From Actinomadura rayongensis (GTDB lineage: Bacteria; Actinomycetota; Actinomycetes; Streptosporangiales; Streptosporangiaceae), in contig NZ_WUTW01000003.1 in NCBI RefSeq assembly GCF_009831215.1, forward strand, positions 125,325 to 189,324: a stretch of DNA of 64,000 bases, in the 5' to 3' direction. Position numbers and translations under genes: made by a program. Below, piece after piece: positions 17,836-25,123 of this stretch (position 1 is the stretch's first letter; the number at the start of each line of letters is the position of its first letter). The notes beneath the pieces were generated by a model. That model saw only the letters and a list, made by a program, of their open reading frames with translations, ran no database searches and was not told where the DNA came from.

Positions 17836-19184
17836 GACGCCTCCGGGTCGATCATCTGCCGGGGCAGGACGCCCCGCATCGCGAGCAGCGACAGCAGCGG
17901 CCGGAGCACGCGCTGCCGGCGGAACGAACGTTCGGGGTACTCGCCGTCCTCGGGGTCCACGCCGGTCGCGGACGCGAAGTGCAGCGTGGCGTCCGCGCAC
18001 TCCTGGACGGGCGCCAGCCACGAGCCCGCGCCGCGCGCCCGCAGGAACACGTAGGCGTCCTCGGACTCCTGCTCGACGGTCGTGAGGTCGAGGTCGTCGT
18101 CGCGGACGATCCACCGGTCGACCTCGGGGAACGTCCGCAGCCTGTCGGACTTGGCGACGACCAGCGCCGCCGGGACCGGCAGGAACTGCTGCCCGCCGCG
18201 CGCCCGCACCTGGTCGATGTGGGTGAGCACGGCGGTGAAGCCGGGGTCGGCGACGGGCGCGCCGGGCCGGACGTCGAGGTCCGCGCCGTCGGCCACGAAG
18301 ACCAGCGCGTCCGCGACGGCCATGAACGGCGTCATCTCGGCCGTGTCCCCGGCGGTAAAGATCTCGCCCGCGACGTCGAAGACCAGCAGCGCGTACTGCT
18401 CGCCGGTGTGCCCGCTGGTCACGCGGTACGCGCAGGTGAACTCGGGCGTGCCCCGGAATGTGCGGGGCAGCACCTTGCGCTCGCTGAGCAGGCCGAGCTG
18501 GTACTTCTCGGTGAGCGTCCGCTGGAGCCTCGCGTCCAGCGGCAGGACGTTCAGCCGGTGGGTGATCTTGAGCGCGGCGTTCTCCAGCTCCTGCATCATC
18601 GCCGCGAGCAGGTGCGACTTGCCGGAGCTGGACTTGCCGACGAGTCCGATGATCAGCGGCTTCATCCCGCCGAGGGACGCGGGGATGTAGTGGTCCTCGC
18701 CCGCCACGTCGCAGATCCGCCAGGCGTGCATCGTGCGCGTGCGCCAGCGGGCGTCCGATTCGCCGGGCTGCGGGCGCAGCGGCGTGTCGACCCCCGCCTC
18801 GTCGCGGTCGACGAGCGGCGCCTTGTTCCAGTCGAACTCGCTCAGGCAGTACGGGCAGGTCATCTTGCGCCCGGCCGGGCCGTCGGGCGGGCCGGGCTCG
18901 CGCTTGACCTTCCCGCGCGACGGGCCCGGCTCGCGGACCGGCTGCGGACCGGACTGCCGCGTCTCCTGCCGTGCTTCGGGCTGCACGGCGGGCTGCTGCA
19001 CGGCCTGCGGGAGGCGGGCGCTGGACACCGCCGCGCCGCTGCTCCCGGCCGCCGAGGCCGGGTCGGGGGCGCTCCGCTCGCTCTGCGGCTCCGGCGCGGG
19101 CCGGTCGCCGTCGGCGGGCGGCATCAGGAACGGTCCCTCGATTCTCGACGGGACTTCCGGAGCCGGTGGCTCGCTCACGGTCAC
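17832..19184 (-). CDS. Zinc-finger TRAFAC-like GTPase (double-GTPase family), copy 1
   Basis: A protein of 450 residues with a disordered Pro/Gln/Ser-rich first 105, zinc knuckle CPYC (110-113), Walker A GKSSSGKS (183-190), LVFDVAGEIF as the switch region, and VVAKSD as specificity motif. It aligns by eye with the 410-residue GTPase at 10943-12175 from the zinc knuckle to the C-terminal HFASATGV and RVLRPLLSL motifs. Start GTG 19184 overlaps the stop of the first operon gene (GTGA); GTG 19178 is an alternative. Two related GTPases in one operon is the defining trait of DO-GTPase systems. Confidence 0.8.
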   Translation of the reverse strand: MTVSEPPAPEVPSRIEGPFLMPPADGDRPAPEPQSERSAPDPASAAGSSGAAVSSARLPQAVQQPAVQPEARQETRQSGPQPVREPGPSRGKVKREPGPPDGPAGRKMTCPYCLSEFDWNKAPLVDRDEAGVDTPLRPQPGESDARWRTRTMHAWRICDVAGEDHYIPASLGGMKPLIIGLVGKSSSGKSHLLAAMMQELENAALKITHRLNVLPLDARLQRTLTEKYQLGLLSERKVLPRTFRGTPEFTCAYRVTSGHTGEQYALLVFDVAGEIFTAGDTAEMTPFMAVADALVFVADGADLDVRPGAPVADPGFTAVLTHIDQVRARGGQQFLPVPAALVVAKSDRLRTFPEVDRWIVRDDDLDLTTVEQESEDAYVFLRARGAGSWLAPVQECADATLHFASATGVDPEDGEYPERSFRRQRVLRPLLSLLAMRGVLPRQMIDPEAS

Positions 19185-20260
19185 CTCACCATCAGGACGA
19201 CGACGACGATCAGCACGAGGACGATCGCCCCGGCGAAGACGAACAGGGCCGGCGACGCGCCGTCGCCGGTGGGCGTCGCGGGCCGGGGCGCCGCCGTCGG
19301 GGGCGAGAACGCGTCGACGGCCGCGCGCGGACGGCGCGACGGCGTGCGCTCGGTCGTGCGGCGGCGGAACTCGCGCTGCTGGCGGCGCAGCTCCCGGAAC
19401 TCGGTCCGGAACGCGTGGTCGCGGTCGCCGGGCGCGGCCGGACGGCGGGCCGGCGCGGGCTGGACGGGCTGCGCCTCGGGCGCGGTCCGGGCCGGCGCGT
19501 GGCGCGGCGCGGTCTCGACGAGCTGCGCGGCGATCGCCGCCGGGGGCACGAGCGGCCCCGGCCCGGCGTGCAGGGCGGGCGCGAGGACGGCCGCGAGCGC
19601 GGGGTCGATCCGGGCGAGGTCGGCGAGCAGCGCGTCCGGGGGGCCGCCGTGGTGGCGGCCGGTCGCGAGCCGGTGGATCACGCGGGCCGCCGCCTGCACG
19701 TCCGGCATCTCGCTCGCGGGCAGCCCGGTGGGCGTCGCGAGCGCGGACCCGGCGAGCGCGGCGCCCGGGCCGAGCGGCTGGACGTGCCCGAGTTCCTGGA
19801 TCTCCAGGCGGCGGCCGTCCCAGAACACGCTCTCGGGCGACACGGCCCGGTGCGCGAAGCCGTGCTCCTCCAGCGCGGCGAGCGCGCCGAACAGGTCGCG
19901 GGCCGCGCGCGCGAGCTGGACGGCGTCCAGGCGCGGCGCCGGGTCGAGCCGGGCGATCGGCAGGCCGCGCCGGGTGACGAGCAGGCAGACGGGGTCCTCG
20001 GCGGTGCGGAAGCCGAGCAGCGCGCCGAAGCACGCGTGCCGTCCGCCGACGCGGTCGAACACCTCCGCCTCGCGGCGCAGCACCCGCGCTCCGGCGGGCG
20101 ACACGGCGACCTTGAGAAGGCTCGGGCGTCCTTCGGTGCGGCCGTGGCGGTGGGTGAACAGGGCGTCTTCGTACTCCGGGCCGTCCGGCTCGAACGCGAG
20201 CCGCACCCGGCCCGGCTGCCCGAAGGACTTCTGCAGGACGAGCGTCTGCTCCACCGGCAC
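19181..20260 (-). CDS. Membrane-anchored pseudokinase, first gene of the GTPase operon
   Basis: About 359 residues using GTG 20260; GTG 20254 is equally possible. A kinase-like domain is visible: SLLKVAV with a lysine, and GFAHRAVSPESVFWDGRRLEIQEL where HRD has become HRA and DFG has become QEL, so it is very probably inactive. A basic Arg-rich linker and a C-terminal helix (PALFVFAGAIVLVLIVVVVLMV) anchor it in the membrane. It parallels the pseudokinase at 12172-13530 in architecture. It is the promoter-proximal gene, and its stop overlaps the first GTPase start. Confidence 0.72.
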   Translation of the reverse strand: MPVEQTLVLQKSFGQPGRVRLAFEPDGPEYEDALFTHRHGRTEGRPSLLKVAVSPAGARVLRREAEVFDRVGGRHACFGALLGFRTAEDPVCLLVTRRGLPIARLDPAPRLDAVQLARAARDLFGALAALEEHGFAHRAVSPESVFWDGRRLEIQELGHVQPLGPGAALAGSALATPTGLPASEMPDVQAAARVIHRLATGRHHGGPPDALLADLARIDPALAAVLAPALHAGPGPLVPPAAIAAQLVETAPRHAPARTAPEAQPVQPAPARRPAAPGDRDHAFRTEFRELRRQQREFRRRTTERTPSRRPRAAVDAFSPPTAAPRPATPTGDGASPALFVFAGAIVLVLIVVVVLMVR

Positions 20261-20629
20261 CCCCGTCCAGTCGTTGAGTTGGTGCGTCCTATTTACGGCA
20301 AACCTACCGGGCCGCTCAAGTCGGTTCGCCCTGTAATGCAAGGCGAATTCCGGCCGATTGTCTGGACCGGTCCAAACACCACCCGGCCCCGCGAACGTCG
20401 AGGAGAACCGGGAGCCACTCCATGAGACGCGCGCGGCGCCCGTTTGTTTCCGCCGAGTCGCTAACTGGCCGGATCCGGACATGGAATGGAAGACGGGCCG
20501 CGCAATTACCGTCTCGTGGCGCGGACGGTAATTGCGCGGCGAAGACCTCCCCCGACAGGGGGTCTAGGCCCCCTGCGCCCGCGCTCCCCCGCCGGTGAGA
20601 ATGGGACCGTCGGAAGGAGGCGGTCGGTG
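20261..20629. promoter_or_regulatory. Divergent promoter region, GTPase operon / two-component system
   Basis: About 370 bp with no convincing gene. The part next to the GTPase operon (20280-20330) is AT-richer and probably contains its promoter. A strong inverted repeat lies at 20497-20540, and a run of short G/C blocks at 20545-20590 could fold (GGGGGTCTAGGCCCCC). Confidence 0.55.
20497..20540. repeat. Perfect 17-bp inverted repeat upstream of the histidine kinase
   Basis: Arms at 20497-20513 (GCCGCGCAATTACCGTC) and 20524-20540 are exact reverse complements around a 10-base spacer. An AATTAC/GTAATT core stands out in otherwise GC-rich DNA. It lies between divergent operons, so an operator or a hairpin in the leader of the two-component mRNA is more likely than a terminator. 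Confidence 0.85.
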
Positions 20630-21910
20630 ATGGAAGCCCAGGCCGGACGGCGTGCGGCCGTCATGGCGGCGCGCGGGCTCGCGGTCGCGGCGGTGGCGCT
20701 CGCGGCGGGGATCCCGCTGTTCGTGATCGCGGTGGTGTCGCTCGCGCTGATCCCGGCGGCGGGGGTGGGGATCATCCTCGCGCCGGTCGCGCTGCTCTCG
20801 GTGCGCGCGCTCGCGGACCAGCAGCGGACGTGGGCCACGGACTGGACGGGCGTGGAGATCGCGCGCCCGTACCGCCCCGAGCCGGCGGGCCGGTCGCCGT
20901 GGCGGCGCGCCGCGTGGGTGCTCGGCGATCCGGCCACCTGGCGGGACGTCCTGTGGGTGCTGGTGAACATCCCGGTCGGGTTCGTGCTCGGGCTCGTCCC
21001 GGCCGCGTGCCTGGTCTACGGGCTGGAAGGCCTCGCCGTCGCGCCCTGGCTCGCGCGGATCACCGGTTACGGCTGGGGTCCGTTCTGGCCTCTCGCCGAC
21101 TACGGCTTCCTTGGCACGGCCGCGACGATCCTGCTCGCGGCGCTGCTCGTCCTCGCGGGCCTGCCGCTCGCCCCGGCGCTGCTGCGCGCGCACGCCCGGT
21201 TCTCCCGGGCGCTGCTCGCCCCGACCCGCGACGCGCTGGAGCGCCGCGTCGCGCACCTCGCCACGACGCGCGAGGAGGCCGTGGACGCGTCCGCCGCCGA
21301 GCTGCGCCGCATCGAGCGGGACCTGCACGACGGCGCGCAGGCCCGGCTGGTCGCGCTCAGCATGAACATCGGGCTGGCCGAGGAGCTGATGAAGCGCGAC
21401 CCCGAGACGGCGGCGCGGCTGCTGGCCGAGGCGCGGCAGGCCAGCGGGACGGCGCTGACCGAGCTGCGCGACCTCGTGCGCGGCATCCATCCGCCGGTGC
21501 TCGCCGAACGCGGCCTGGACGGCGGCGTGCGGGCGCTCGCGCTGTCGCTGCCGATCCCGGTGGACGTGTCCGGCGACCTGCCCGGACGCCTGGACGCCCC
21601 GGTCGAGTCGGCGGGGTACTTCGCGGTCGCCGAGGCGCTCGCGAACGTCGTCAAGCACAGCGGCGCGGCCCGCGCGTGGGTGGAACTGGAGCACGACGGG
21701 CGGCGGCTGCGGGCCATCGTCGGCGACGACGGGACCGGCGGCGCCATCGTGGCGCCCGGGGGCGGGCTCGCGGGCGTGGAACGGCGGCTGGCGGCGTTCG
21801 ATGGCACGATGGCGGTGACGAGCCCGCCGGGCGGGCCGACGATCGTCACTCTGGAGCTGCCGTGCGCGTTGTCATCGCCGAGGACCTCGCCCTCCTCCGG
21901 GACGGGCTGA
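20630..21910 (+). CDS. Sensor histidine kinase, NarL-type partner
   Basis: A protein of 426 residues. Start ATG 20630 follows GGAAGGAGG; GTG 20627 is also possible. Four hydrophobic segments (such as VAAVALAAGIPLFVIAVVSLALI and DVLWVLVNIPVGFVLGLVP) form the sensor. A HisKA_3 dimerisation helix contains the phospho-acceptor in RIERDLHDGAQARLVALSMN. The HATPase has YFAVAEALANVVKHSGA and GDDGTGG. The sensor loops are short, fitting a kinase that detects an intramembrane or envelope signal. Its 3' end overlaps the response regulator start by 49 bp, so they are translated together. Confidence 0.92.
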   Translation: MEAQAGRRAAVMAARGLAVAAVALAAGIPLFVIAVVSLALIPAAGVGIILAPVALLSVRALADQQRTWATDWTGVEIARPYRPEPAGRSPWRRAAWVLGDPATWRDVLWVLVNIPVGFVLGLVPAACLVYGLEGLAVAPWLARITGYGWGPFWPLADYGFLGTAATILLAALLVLAGLPLAPALLRAHARFSRALLAPTRDALERRVAHLATTREEAVDASAAELRRIERDLHDGAQARLVALSMNIGLAEELMKRDPETAARLLAEARQASGTALTELRDLVRGIHPPVLAERGLDGGVRALALSLPIPVDVSGDLPGRLDAPVESAGYFAVAEALANVVKHSGAARAWVELEHDGRRLRAIVGDDGTGGAIVAPGGGLAGVERRLAAFDGTMAVTSPPGGPTIVTLELPCALSSPRTSPSSGTG

Positions 21911-22506
21911 TCCGCCTGCTGGAGGCGTTCGGGTTCGAGGTCGTCGCGGCGGTGGACAACGGTCCGTCGCTGCTGCGGGCGCTCACCGAGCACCGGCCGG
22001 ACGTGGCGGTCGTGGACGTCCGGCTGCCGCCCACCTTCACCGACGAGGGCCTGCGCGCCGCGCTGGAGGCCCGCAAGGAGCGGCCGGGGCTGCCGGTGCT
22101 CGTCCTGTCGCAGCACGTGGAGCGGCTGTACGCGCGCGAGCTGCTGTCGGACGGCTCCGGCGGCATCGGCTACCTGCTGAAGGACCGGGTGTCGGACGTC
22201 GCCCAGTTCGTGGACGCCGTCAAGCGCGTCGCGGCGGGCGGCACCGCGCTGGACCCCGACGTCGTCGCGACCCTGCTCACCCGGCACGCCGCCGAGGAGC
22301 CGGTGCAGCGGCTGACGCCCCGCGAGCGCGAGGTGCTCGGGCTGATGGCCGAGGGACGGTCGAACGCGGCGATCGCGGCGCGCCTGGTCGTCACCGAGAA
22401 GGCGATCGGCAAGCACACCGCGAACATCTTCGCCAAGCTGGACCTGCCGGTGTCGGAGGACGACAACCGCCGCGTCCTGGCCGTCCTGGCCTACCTCGGC
22501 GTCTAG
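21862..22506 (+). CDS. LuxR/NarL-family response regulator
   Basis: A protein of 214 residues from GTG 21862. The receiver has the acidic pair in VVIAEDLALL, the phospho-acceptor in VAVVDVRLPP, and the conserved lysine in YLLKDRV. The C-terminal HTH is LTPREREVLGLMAEGRSNAAIAARL and TEKAIGKHTANIFAKL. It is the cognate regulator of the overlapping histidine kinase. The 17-bp inverted repeat upstream of the kinase gene is a possible autoregulatory site, but I see no evidence beyond position. Confidence 0.94.
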   Translation: MRVVIAEDLALLRDGLIRLLEAFGFEVVAAVDNGPSLLRALTEHRPDVAVVDVRLPPTFTDEGLRAALEARKERPGLPVLVLSQHVERLYARELLSDGSGGIGYLLKDRVSDVAQFVDAVKRVAAGGTALDPDVVATLLTRHAAEEPVQRLTPREREVLGLMAEGRSNAAIAARLVVTEKAIGKHTANIFAKLDLPVSEDDNRRVLAVLAYLGV

Positions 22507-22880
22507 CGGACCCAGTCGGGGACGATCCGGTCGTCCCTTCCTTCCACGTCGTAGACGACGGTTCCAGCCCGCGCGGCGACGACGGCGGTGAACCCGTCCG
22601 GGCCCGCCGTGACCCGGCGCGGGACGTCGGCGGGCAGCACGGCGGTGTCGCCCTCGGCCAGTTCGAGGCTTTCGCCGCCGAGGTCGACGGCGGCGGTCCC
22701 GGTGAGGAACGTCCAGACCTGTTCGGTGCCGGACGTGTGCCGGGGGCCTTTCGCGCCGCCTTGCATCTCGGTCCGCCAGACGGAGAGGTCGGCGCCGCCC
22801 TGCGCGGGCGAGGCGAGCGTGGTCATGACGGCGTTCGGGGTCTCGGTGCGCCGTGCGTCGGTGTGTCGGATGACGGACAT
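22503..22880 (-). CDS. Cupin-domain protein
   Basis: A small cupin of 125 residues: motif 1 around PRHTSGTEQVWTFLTGTAAVDLGG, motif 2 around GDTAVLPADVPRRVTAGPDGF. The metal ligands of motif 1 are only partly conserved (H and E present), so metal binding is uncertain. It lies divergent to a marR gene, with a 19-bp palindrome in the 58-bp gap, so it is probably the MarR target. Its stop overlaps the convergent response regulator stop by 4 bp. Confidence 0.8.
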   Translation of the reverse strand: MSVIRHTDARRTETPNAVMTTLASPAQGGADLSVWRTEMQGGAKGPRHTSGTEQVWTFLTGTAAVDLGGESLELAEGDTAVLPADVPRRVTAGPDGFTAVVAARAGTVVYDVEGRDDRIVPDWVR

Positions 22881-22896
22881 GGTTGGTTCCCTAAGA

Positions 22897-22915
22897 TGGA
22901 CAACGTCGTTGTCCA
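22897..22915. promoter_or_regulatory. MarR operator palindrome
   Basis: TGGACAACGTCGTTGTCCA is a perfect 19-bp palindrome centred on 22906. An imperfect second copy (GTCAACGAGGTTGTC, 22920-22934) lies next to the marR start. Both lie in the divergent gap between cupin and marR, the expected position for an autoregulatory MarR operator. Confidence 0.75.
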
Positions 22916-22938
22916 AATAGTCAACGAGGTTGTCTTTC

Positions 22939-23403
22939 ATGTCAAGCGAACCCTGGGACCTCCCGCTGCGCCTGCTCCTCGGCTTCCGGGCGATCATCGA
23001 CGACGTCCACGCCGAGCTCGCCGCCGCGGGCCACCCGGACCTGCGGCCGATGCACGGCTTCGTCTTCCAGGCCATCGGCCCGGACGGCACCACGGCCGCC
23101 GAGCTGGGCCGCCGCCTCGGGGTGTCCAAGCAGGCGGCGGGCAAGACGCTGGACGCGCTCGCCGGCGTCGGCTACGTGGAGCGCGGGCGCGACCCCCGCG
23201 ACGCGCGGCGCCGGACCGTCCGGCTGACGCCGCGCGCCCATGACGCGCTCGCGCGGTCGGCCGCCGGGTTCGCGCGGGCGCGGGAGCGCTGGGCGGACGT
23301 GCTCGGCGAGGACCGCGTCCGGGCGCTGGAACGCGACCTGGCCGCCGTCACGCCCGCCGACGTCTGGCGCCTGGACCTGCCCGGCTGGTTCGGGCCCGCC
23401 TAG
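22939..23403 (+). CDS. MarR family transcriptional regulator
   Basis: A winged-helix regulator of 154 residues: LRPMHGFVFQAIGPDGTTAAELGRRLGVSKQAAGKTLDALAGVGYVERGRDPRDARRRTVRLT covers the HTH and the wing with its DxRxxR signature. The start chosen is ATG 22939; a TTG at 22930 is an alternative. It is divergent to the cupin gene and faces the palindromic operator. Confidence 0.9.
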   Translation: MSSEPWDLPLRLLLGFRAIIDDVHAELAAAGHPDLRPMHGFVFQAIGPDGTTAAELGRRLGVSKQAAGKTLDALAGVGYVERGRDPRDARRRTVRLTPRAHDALARSAAGFARARERWADVLGEDRVRALERDLAAVTPADVWRLDLPGWFGPA

Positions 23404-23412
23404 GATCGGGGC

Positions 23413-24093
23413 GTGCCTCTCGACGCCGTGCTGTTCGATCTCGACGGCACTCTGCTGGACCACGACGGCGCCGCCGCCGAGGCCGTCACCGCCGCGTTCC
23501 CGGACATCTCCCCGGACGTGCTCGTGCCGCGCTGGGTGGAGCTGACGGACGTCGCCGTCGACCGGTACCTCGCGGGCGAGCTGACCTTCGCCGAGCAGCG
23601 CCGGTTCCGGATCACCGCGCTCGCCGCCGACCTCGGGCTCGGCGCCTGGGACGACGCCCGCGCCGACGCCTGGATCGCCGCGTATGTCGCGCGTTACCAG
23701 GCGGCGTGGCGTCCGTTCCCCGACGCGGCGCCCGCGCTGGTGGCCCTTGCGGGGCTGCGGGTCGGGGTGGTCACCAACGGCGATGCCGGGCAGCAGCGGG
23801 CCAAGGTGGCGGCGCTCGGGCTCGACCTCCCCTACGTCCTGACGTCCGCCGAGGCCGGGTGCGCCAAGCCCGCCGCGCGGATCTTCACGACGGCGTGCGC
23901 GGCGCTCGGGCTCGCGCCCGGCCGCGTCGCCTACGTCGGGGACCGGCTGGACGTGGACGCGCGCGGTTCGGCCGCCGCGGGGCTTCGCGGGGTGTGGCTC
24001 GACCGCTCTGGCTTTGGCCCGGACGTTTCGGACGTGCCGCGTGTCACGACTCTGACGGACGCCGTCGCGCTGCTGACCCGTCCTTCGGGGTAG
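23413..24093 (+). CDS. HAD-superfamily hydrolase
   Basis: A protein of 226 residues beginning with motif I, DAVLFDLDGTLLDHDG (nucleophile Asp). A cap domain follows, then motif II in VGVVTNGD, motif III lysine in GCAKPAARIF, and motif IV in VAYVGDRLDVDARGS. This is a complete phosphatase active site, cap class C1. The substrate cannot be told from sequence. It begins 9 bp after marR and 10 bp before the next gene, so a short operon is likely. Confidence 0.9.
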   Translation: MPLDAVLFDLDGTLLDHDGAAAEAVTAAFPDISPDVLVPRWVELTDVAVDRYLAGELTFAEQRRFRITALAADLGLGAWDDARADAWIAAYVARYQAAWRPFPDAAPALVALAGLRVGVVTNGDAGQQRAKVAALGLDLPYVLTSAEAGCAKPAARIFTTACAALGLAPGRVAYVGDRLDVDARGSAAAGLRGVWLDRSGFGPDVSDVPRVTTLTDAVALLTRPSG

Positions 24094-24103
24094 GGCTTGG
24101 GGC

Positions 24104-25123
24104 ATGAGAGCTGTCGTTTATGCGGAGAACGGGCCGTCCAGCGTCCTGAAGCTCGTGGAGCGGGAGCCGCGCGAGCCGGGGCCGGGCGAGGTGCGGGTCA
24201 GGGTCGTCGTGTCGGGCGTGAATCCGACGGACTGGAAGCAGCGGCAGGGCAGTCCCGTCGACGGCGAGGCGGTGCCGAACCAGGACGGCGCGGGCGTCGT
24301 GGACGCCGTCGGCCCCGGCGTGGAGGACCTGCTGCCGGGCGACCGCGTCTGGACGATGATGTCCGCGCACTACGGGCCGCTGTCGGGCACGGCGCAGGAG
24401 TACACCGTCCTGCCCGCCGAGCGCGTGTTCCCGCTGCCGGACGGCGCGAGCTTCGACCTCGGCGCGTCCGTGGGCGTCCCGGCGGTGACGGCGCACCGGG
24501 CGCTGACCGTCGCCGAGGACGGGCCGTCCCGGCTGGCGCCGGGCGCGCTCGCGGGGCGGACGGTGCTCGTGCCGGGCGGCGCGGGCGCGGTCGGGCACGC
24601 CGCGATCCAGCTCGCCCGCTGGGCCGGCGCGACGGTGATCAGCACGGTCAGCGGGGACGCCAAGGCCGAGCTGACGCGCGCGGCCGGGGCGCACGAGGTC
24701 GTGTTCTACACGCGTCCGGACGCCGCCGACACCATCCGCCGGACCGCGCCGGACGGCGTGGACATCGTGGTCGAGGTCGCCGCGTCCGCCAACGCCGCGC
24801 TGAACGCGTCCGTGCTGCGGACGGGCGGGACCGTCGCCGTCTACGGCAACGAGCGCGGCGGCGGGGCGCTCACGCTGGACTTCGGCGCGAACCTTTTCCT
24901 CAACGCGCGCTACCAGTTCCTCGTCCTTTACACGCTGGATCCTGCTGCGTTGCGGGCGGGCGCGGAGGACGTGGGCGCGGCGCTGCGGGACGGGGCGCTG
25001 CCGGTCGGCGCGGACGCCGGGCTGCCCCTGCACCGTTGCCCGCTCGCCGAGACGGCCGCCGCGCACGACGCGGTGGAGGGTGGCGCGGTCGGCAAGGTGC
25101 TGATCGACGTCGGCGCGCCCTAG
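24104..25123 (+). CDS. NADPH:quinone reductase-like MDR oxidoreductase
   Basis: A medium-chain dehydrogenase/reductase of 339 residues. An N-terminal GroES-like domain contains VVSGVNPTDWKQRQGSPVD and PNQDGAGVVDAVGPGV. A Rossmann domain follows with VLVPGGAGAVGHAAIQLARWAGATVI. No catalytic or structural zinc cysteines are present, so it belongs to the zinc-free quinone oxidoreductase (zeta-crystallin) group. It runs convergent to the next gene and overlaps it by 4 bp. Confidence 0.9.
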   Translation: MRAVVYAENGPSSVLKLVEREPREPGPGEVRVRVVVSGVNPTDWKQRQGSPVDGEAVPNQDGAGVVDAVGPGVEDLLPGDRVWTMMSAHYGPLSGTAQEYTVLPAERVFPLPDGASFDLGASVGVPAVTAHRALTVAEDGPSRLAPGALAGRTVLVPGGAGAVGHAAIQLARWAGATVISTVSGDAKAELTRAAGAHEVVFYTRPDAADTIRRTAPDGVDIVVEVAASANAALNASVLRTGGTVAVYGNERGGGALTLDFGANLFLNARYQFLVLYTLDPAALRAGAEDVGAALRDGALPVGADAGLPLHRCPLAETAAAHDAVEGGAVGKVLIDVGAP

